From assembly GCA_019745565.1 (NCBI GenBank), contig JAIESW010000025.1, positions 1-41,072 of the forward strand: 41,072 bases of DNA, read 5' to 3'. Origin of the DNA: Burkholderiales bacterium. Its GTDB lineage: Bacteria > Pseudomonadota > Gammaproteobacteria > Burkholderiales > Ga0077523. A program made the translations under genes and the position numbers. The notes beneath the pieces were generated by a model. It did no database searches, had not been told where the DNA came from, and saw only the letters and a program-made list of their open reading frames with translations. Below, one piece after another: positions 32,963 through 41,072 of the stretch (position 1 is the first letter of the stretch; every line of letters begins with the position of its first letter).

Positions 32963-33577
32963 TCAACCCGCCGTCGGTTCCAGCGCCAGGCTCAACGGCG
33001 TCCGTGAACGGATCAGGCGATAGCACAGGGAGTAGGCGTGGGCACTCGGGCGCATGCCCTGACAGTCGAAGAAGCGCCCCGGGTCCTGCGTGAACGGATC
33101 GATCTCCTTCGGAAAGGTGAAGTCGACGAACTTCACGTCGCTTTCCTGGCAGACGCGGCGGAAGATGTCGGCGACCCGGCGCGCGCGGCTGGACAGGAGC
33201 GACTCGACCGGCCAATGGCGCAGCGGCGCCGCCCCCAGATGCGTGCCGTTGGCCACGATGACCAGCGGCGAACGCTCGCGGGCCAGGGCGATCACCTGAC
33301 GCAGGATCCTCGAGATCCTTCTGAGAGGCGTGAAGTGCAGGACGTCCGGCCCTCCGCACATGATCAGAAGCACGTCGTACACGCGGCTGTCCCGGGGAAA
33401 CTGACGCGCGAGATCGTGGACGTGCATGGCATCGCCGGCCTTGACGGTGACTCTGGAATGCGGAAAGTCGCTGGCGATGCAGTGGGGAATGCCGCTGAGC
33501 GGGTCGCCACTGTCCACGCCGAGGGCGGTGCTGTCTCCGAGAAGGAGCACCTGGCGGATGGGAGGGCTGGCAGACAT
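32963..33577 (-). CDS. SGNH/GDSL-type hydrolase
   Basis: 204 residues from the ATG at 33577; the frame is open up to 34033, but the sequence before 33577 is not protein-like and contains a terminator. The nucleophile block is VLLLGDSTALGVDSG (GDS), the glycine block corresponds to LIMCGGPDVLH, the asparagine block to VIVANGTHLG, and a late Asp-x-x-His-like segment lies near GMRPSAHAY. No signal peptide. Family enzymes are esterases, lipases or carbohydrate deacetylases; specificity unknown. No strong ribosome binding site. Confidence 0.75.
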   Translation of the reverse strand: MSASPPIRQVLLLGDSTALGVDSGDPLSGIPHCIASDFPHSRVTVKAGDAMHVHDLARQFPRDSRVYDVLLIMCGGPDVLHFTPLRRISRILRQVIALARERSPLVIVANGTHLGAAPLRHWPVESLLSSRARRVADIFRRVCQESDVKFVDFTFPKEIDPFTQDPGRFFDCQGMRPSAHAYSLCYRLIRSRTPLSLALEPTAG

Positions 33578-33635
33578 GATGGAGTTTCTCGTCGACGAAG
33601 TGACGCTTCGACACGACAGCTGCGCGAAGCACACC

Positions 33636-33677
33636 GGAAAAACAAAAAAGGGGAGGGAGCCGCTGGCTCGAACTCCC
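33636..33677 (-). terminator. Strong Rho-independent terminator on the minus strand, no gene upstream
   Basis: Read on the minus strand: GGGAG, ttc, GAGCC, loop AGC, GGCTC, then CTCCC, followed by CCCTTTTTTGTTTTT. That is two 5-base-pair GC stems separated by a small internal loop and a T6-G-T5 tract. On the plus strand it lies in the 431-base gap (33578-34008) between divergent genes. No minus-strand gene precedes it, so it would end a small RNA or act as an attenuator in the leader of the SGNH hydrolase gene. Nothing else in the gap was recognised. Confidence 0.65.
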
Positions 33678-34008
33678 GCCGAAGAGCTGCGCCGGAGGAG
33701 GTGCTGACGCAGGTAGCCCATTCCTGCAATGCGCATGCCCAAGCTGTCGGAGAGAGCAACATGGCGCTCGAGACGCAGGATGCGCTTCGGGTGCAACGTG
33801 CGTGTCCGCCGCACGTCCCACGCCGCGCGGGTGTGTGGTCGGTAAATCCTGCTGCAATCGCCGACCGCCCGGTGCCTCGATCGCGCAATCCCGGTGGCCA
33901 CGCACTCGGACCCTGCCCGGGCATGCCGACTGCCTCTCGAGCCATCGGGATGCGCGGAGGCCTGCTCCGAACCGTGCAGGACCGCGACGTACTCTGGAAG
34001 GCGCGAGA

Positions 34009-34482
34009 ATGACGACGAACGACGAGATGGCAACCAGCGACGAAACGATCGCCGTCCTGAACGATCTCATCGAGACCTGCAAGGATGGAGAGTACGGTTT
34101 CGGTCTCTGCACCGAGTACGTGGATGCCCCGGAACTCAGGGAACTGCTGGAACACCGCACGGCGCAGTGCCGCTTGGCGGCGGAGGAACTGCAGCGGCAG
34201 GTGGTCCTGCTGCGCGGCGATCCCGACTTCGGAGGCAGCGTGAGCGGGGCGGCCCATCGCGGATGGGTGTCCATGCGCGGCACCCTTGCCGGTTACAGCG
34301 ACCCAATGCTGCTCGAGGAATGCGAGCGCGGCGAGGACATCGCACTCGCCCGGTACGCGCGCGCACTGCATGCCCGCCTTCCGCCCAATATCGATGCTCT
34401 GATCCGCACGCAGTTCCAGGGGGCGCGGGCCAATCACGATCTGGTCCGCAGCTTGAAGGACCGCTTCGCCGCGGCGTCCTGA
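34009..34482 (+). CDS. DUF2383/PA2169-family four-helix-bundle protein
   Basis: 157 residues from the ATG at 34009. It opens with DETIAVLNDLIETCKDGEYG and has helices containing HRTAQCRLAAEELQRQV and ANHDLVRSLKDRF, the pattern of PA2169-type proteins, which have a ferritin-like bundle. Function is unknown, but the family often occurs with stress and envelope proteins such as those around it. A weak GGAAGG (about 33996-34001) precedes the start. It is followed by a small lipoprotein gene after 38 bases. Confidence 0.8.
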   Translation: MTTNDEMATSDETIAVLNDLIETCKDGEYGFGLCTEYVDAPELRELLEHRTAQCRLAAEELQRQVVLLRGDPDFGGSVSGAAHRGWVSMRGTLAGYSDPMLLEECERGEDIALARYARALHARLPPNIDALIRTQFQGARANHDLVRSLKDRFAAAS

Positions 34483-34520
34483 GCCCCGCAACGCTCATGC
34501 AACTGCGCCGCGGAAACACC

Positions 34521-34715
34521 ATGAATCCCGATCACACGAAGTGGCTGACCGGTCTGGCGCTGCTCGGCGCGATCCTGCTCGCCGGCTGCAACACGCCACC
34601 ACTCGAACCGCCCGTGCCTGCCACGGACAACGAGCCTCCCGGCACCGGCCCCGGACAGCCCGGGCTGCCCCGGGAGCCGGCGAGCGATCGACGTCCGGCA
34701 ACGACGATCGTCTGA
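34521..34715 (+). CDS. Small Pro-rich lipoprotein
   Basis: 64 residues from the ATG at 34521; an ATG at 34497 would add eight residues. A short n-region is followed by LTGLALLGAILLAGC, a clear lipobox (Cys about 23). The remaining 40 residues are Pro/Gly/Glu-rich and probably disordered. No family recognised. The size and lipid anchor suggest an envelope spacer or a peptidoglycan-linked lipoprotein of the kind found in stress regions, but no function can be claimed. Confidence 0.6.
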   Translation: MNPDHTKWLTGLALLGAILLAGCNTPPLEPPVPATDNEPPGTGPGQPGLPREPASDRRPATTIV

Positions 34716-34762
34716 GTCGCCGGACGAGCCGAGCAGGGTGCGGAACGAAGACCGCAACCCGC

Positions 34763-35056
34763 CTAGCGGCGTGACGCAGCGGCGAAACCGCCGATCAGCA
34801 GACCGACGGCCAGCAGGACACCGATGGCGAGCAGGGGGTGGTTGCGCACGGCGGAACGGGCGGCGGCAACTGCCGTACGTTCCATCTCGATCAGGTCATC
34901 GGCCGTTTCCTTCACAGTGTCGGCCGCCCGGGAAACCCCGCTCTTCACTTCGTCGACCGTGGTTTCCATTTTGCGCGCGATCTCATCGACCGCCTCGTGC
35001 GCGACTTCGCCGGTGTTCTTCGCCAGCGAACCGGCGAATGGGGACTTCATGGTCAT
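34763..35056 (-). CDS. DUF883 (ElaB/YqjD-like) membrane-anchored protein
   Basis: 97 residues. The start is the ATG at 35056 with AGGAGA 7 bases upstream; the frame runs open far upstream as a shadow of the kinase gene. An amphipathic helical region (VDEIARKMETTVDEVKSGVS) leads to RNHPLLAIGVLLAVGLLIGG, the C-terminal membrane anchor of DUF883 proteins, and ends in ASRR. The E. coli relatives ElaB and YqjD bind ribosomes at the inner membrane in stationary phase. Convergent with the small lipoprotein gene. Confidence 0.85.
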   Translation of the reverse strand: MTMKSPFAGSLAKNTGEVAHEAVDEIARKMETTVDEVKSGVSRAADTVKETADDLIEMERTAVAAARSAVRNHPLLAIGVLLAVGLLIGGFAAASRR

Positions 35057-35151
35057 GATCAATTCTCCTGAAATGCCGCGAGATGAGGCCACTTCTTCGA
35101 GGCAATCGGGAGGCCCGGGCGTCGCGGCGCTCCGGGACCGGCGTACTCGCG

Positions 35152-37361
35152 TTACACGGTACTGAGATGCGCCATCGCGCCGCGTCCGTGCAAGCGCCAA
35201 TCGGCGATCAGTCGCAGGAGCAGCAGCGGGTCGGTGGGTTTCACGAGATGATGATCGAAGCCTGCTTCCAGCGCCCGCTGCCTGTCCTCCGGCTGGCCAT
35301 AGCCGCTGACCGCAATGATCAAGGCCTCCCGGGTCGCGTCCATGAGACGCATGCGACGGGCACCCTCGTAGCCGTCGATGACGGGCAGACCGATATCGAG
35401 CAGCACCACGTGCGGCGCGTACATGGGGATGCTGTCGAGCGCGGTGGTCACGTCGTGGGCGACCTTGGTGTCGTGGCCTTCGAGCTTGAGGATCATCGCG
35501 ATGCTGTCGGCGGCATCCTGATTGTCGTCGACGATCAGGATGCGTTGCCCGACGGGGGGCGAGGGTTCCAGGAACGGCGGCGGATCCGCGGCCTCGGCAC
35601 CGACGATGCTGACGCAGGGGAAGGTCAGGTCGAACTGCGCCCCCTTGCCGGCACCGTCGCTCGAGGCCGTGATCGTGCCGCCATGCAGATCCACCAGGCG
35701 GCGGACCAGCGTGAGGCCCACGCCCAGGCCGCTCTTGCTGCGGTCGAGGGACTGTTCGCCCTGGGCGAAGAGGTCGAAGATCCGCGGCATCAGGCTCTCC
35801 TCGATGCCGATGCCGTGGTCCCGGATGACGATGTGCGCTTCGCCGGCCCTGGCAGTCAACCGCAGTTCGATCTGACCGCTGTCCTCGCTGAACTTCGCGG
35901 CGTTGTGCAGCAGATTGGAGACGACCTGCGACAAGCGCGCGAAGTCGCCCCACAACCAGACCGGAGCCGGGGAGCGGTCGACCACCAGCACGAGACGCCG
36001 GGCATCGAGCAGCGGTTGCGCCGTCTCCACGCTGTGCGCGATGACGGCGTTGAGGTCGACGCGCTCGCGATTGAGCGTGATCTTGCCTTGACTGATGCGG
36101 GCCACGTCGAGCAGGTCGTCGACCAGCCCGGCCAGATGCAGGGTCTGCCGTTCCATGACGTCGATCGCCCACGAGAGGCGCGGCTCGGAGAAGCCGATGC
36201 GCCGCAGGACCTCGACCGCATTGCGGATGGGGGCGAGCGGATTGCGCAACTCGTGCGACAGCATCGCAAGGAACTCGTCCTTGCGGCGATTGGCCTGCTG
36301 CGACTCGGCCTGCGCCGCCGTGCGTTCGACGATCTCTCCCTGCAGGGACGCATACAGCCGGCCGTTCTCGAACGCGATGGCGGCACGGCTCGCCAGTTCG
36401 TCGAGCGCCGCCCAGTCGGGCGCGCCGGGCGACTGGTTGCCCGGGTCGATCGCAAGCAGCAGCACGCCCAGGCAGCGGGAGCCGAGGACCAGCGGCAGCG
36501 CCGTGGCCGTCTGATCGGCCGCGGCCGTTGCCTCCGTCGTGGCGAGCCAGTTGCCCGCGTGCCGCGCGACGATGCGTTGGCGCACCTCCAGTGCCCGGCT
36601 CAAGGTCTGCCGGATGGACTCGGACAGTCCGCACCAGTCGATGATGGTGTTGGAGGGGCGCAGATCGGCCACCGGCGCCGCGCCGAACCGGATGGCAACC
36701 GGCTGCTGCGCCTGATCGACCAGCATCAGCAGCGCCTGCCTCGACACGGCCGGGACCACCAGTTCGATCAGGCGTTGCATGCCGACCTGCGCATCGAGGG
36801 ATGCGCTCAGCTGCCGGCTGGCTTCGGCCAGGAATTTGGATCGGCGTTCGTTGTCCTCGGCGACCCGTTGCGCGGTCAAGGCCTCGATCAGGGCCACCCG
36901 CTCCTCGGCCTGACGCCGCGCCCGCTTCTGCATGAGGTGCAGATCGACGAAGACCTTCACCTTGCTGCGGAGCATCTCGGGTATCACCGGCGAGAGGATG
37001 TAGTCGACGGCGCCGAGCGAGTATCCGCGGGCCGTCTGCATCTCGTCGGCGTAGGCCGTCACGAAGATGATCGGCGTATGCGCGGATCGGTTGTACTGAC
37101 GGATGAGAGAAGCGGTCTCGAAGCCGTCGATGTCGGGCATGTTGACGTCGAGCAGGATGACCGCGAACTCGTGGCGCAGCACTTCCCGCAACGCGTCGTT
37201 GCCCGAGCGCACCAAGATGAGGTTCTGTCCGAGGTCCTCCAGTACCGTGCCGAAGACCAGCAGCTTCTCCGGCAGGTCGTCGACGATCAGGATGTTGCAA
37301 CGCTCACCGTCGTCGTCCGGACCGAGGAGGGTGCCACCGCTGCCGACGATCTCGCCGGGAC

Positions 37362-37365
<4 letters not shown>
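35152..37365 (-). CDS. Hybrid histidine kinase/response regulator (REC-GAF-HK-REC)
   Basis: 737 residues from the ATG at 37365. Receiver (about 22-140; LLDVNMPDIDG, Asp73), GAF-like domain (about 195-335), HisKA with MLSHELRNPLAPI (His371), HATPase (to about 590), and a second receiver (about 610-725; LLDIGLPVIDG, Asp657; SGYGQPEDRQRA). No membrane segment. The ATG overlaps the stop of the upstream HAMP-repeat kinase (ATGA), so the two are translationally coupled. It may receive phosphate on its N-terminal receiver from that kinase and pass it on, forming a relay. The HK and REC modules are similar to the second module of the double kinase at 21976-25824. Confidence 0.9.

Positions 37366-41072
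<3,707 letters not shown>

Noticed and set aside
33661..33680. T-loop-like GGCTCGAACTCCC, possible tRNA
   Set aside because: No cloverleaf can be built around it, and the same bases form the stem of a terminator with a T-run on the minus strand.
33038..34012. 324-codon plus-strand frame opposite the SGNH hydrolase
   Set aside because: It has no recognisable motif, runs over the terminator and the intergenic gap, and is opposite a gene with clear GDS-family motifs.
34763..37300. 845-codon minus-strand frame across the REC-GAF-HK-REC gene
   Set aside because: Most of it is a shadow of the kinase in another frame; only its last 97 codons, which have their own ribosome binding site, are a real DUF883 gene.

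Overview
The window reads as chromosomal DNA of a high-GC Gram-negative bacterium, most like a betaproteobacterium. Evidence: envelope lipoproteins with lipoboxes, a FadL-like outer-membrane barrel, an MlaC-like periplasmic protein, DUF4124, DUF883 and DUF2383 stress proteins, and very large hybrid histidine kinases. Most of it looks like about 65% GC; 533-4692 is clearly lower (about 47% in 2041-2100 against 65% in 24001-24060, counted by hand). No rRNA, tRNA, CRISPR array or intact insertion sequence was seen.

1-5421: an accessory island. Two coupled genes encode a lipoprotein with a CHAT-like (caspase-fold) C-terminus and a secreted calcineurin-type metallophosphoesterase. On the left lies an IS3-family orfA scar; on the right an IS91 transposase scar is fused to an IS66 tnpA/tnpB scar.

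5554-7960: protein quality control. An HtrA-like membrane-anchored protease is divergent from two small heat-shock proteins that have a plausible sigma-32 promoter and a near-perfect ribosome binding site.

8071-12954: the most interesting region. Four tightly packed minus-strand genes encode a cytoplasmic subtilisin-like protease with a 78-residue Pro/Val/Ile/Thr/Arg tail, a B12-type radical SAM enzyme of the RiPP C-methyltransferase class, a free-standing protein resembling the protease's own N-terminal prodomain, and a 2-oxoglutarate/Fe(II) oxygenase. I infer a peptide- or protein-modifying system; its substrate may be the protease tail or the free prodomain.

13295-21544: envelope and metabolic genes: a small membrane protein coupled to a FecR-domain protein, an outer-membrane barrel with an exported M20 amidohydrolase, a DUF1232-like protein, a DUF4124 protein, an exported alpha/beta hydrolase with a mandelate-racemase-type enolase-superfamily enzyme, and an exported protein of unknown function. 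Similar GC-rich palindromic repeats in opposite orientation bracket the hydrolase/enolase pair.

21976-41072: signalling and stress. Four multi-domain hybrid histidine kinases (one with two complete kinase modules, one with HAMP repeats running off the right edge) and a diguanylate cyclase with a dead receiver are interspersed with BON lipoproteins, an MlaC-like protein, an M48 metalloprotease lipoprotein, a LigD polymerase-domain fragment, a hemerythrin, an SGNH hydrolase, and DUF2383 and DUF883 proteins. A strong orphan terminator on the minus strand (33636-33677) suggests an unannotated small RNA or leader.
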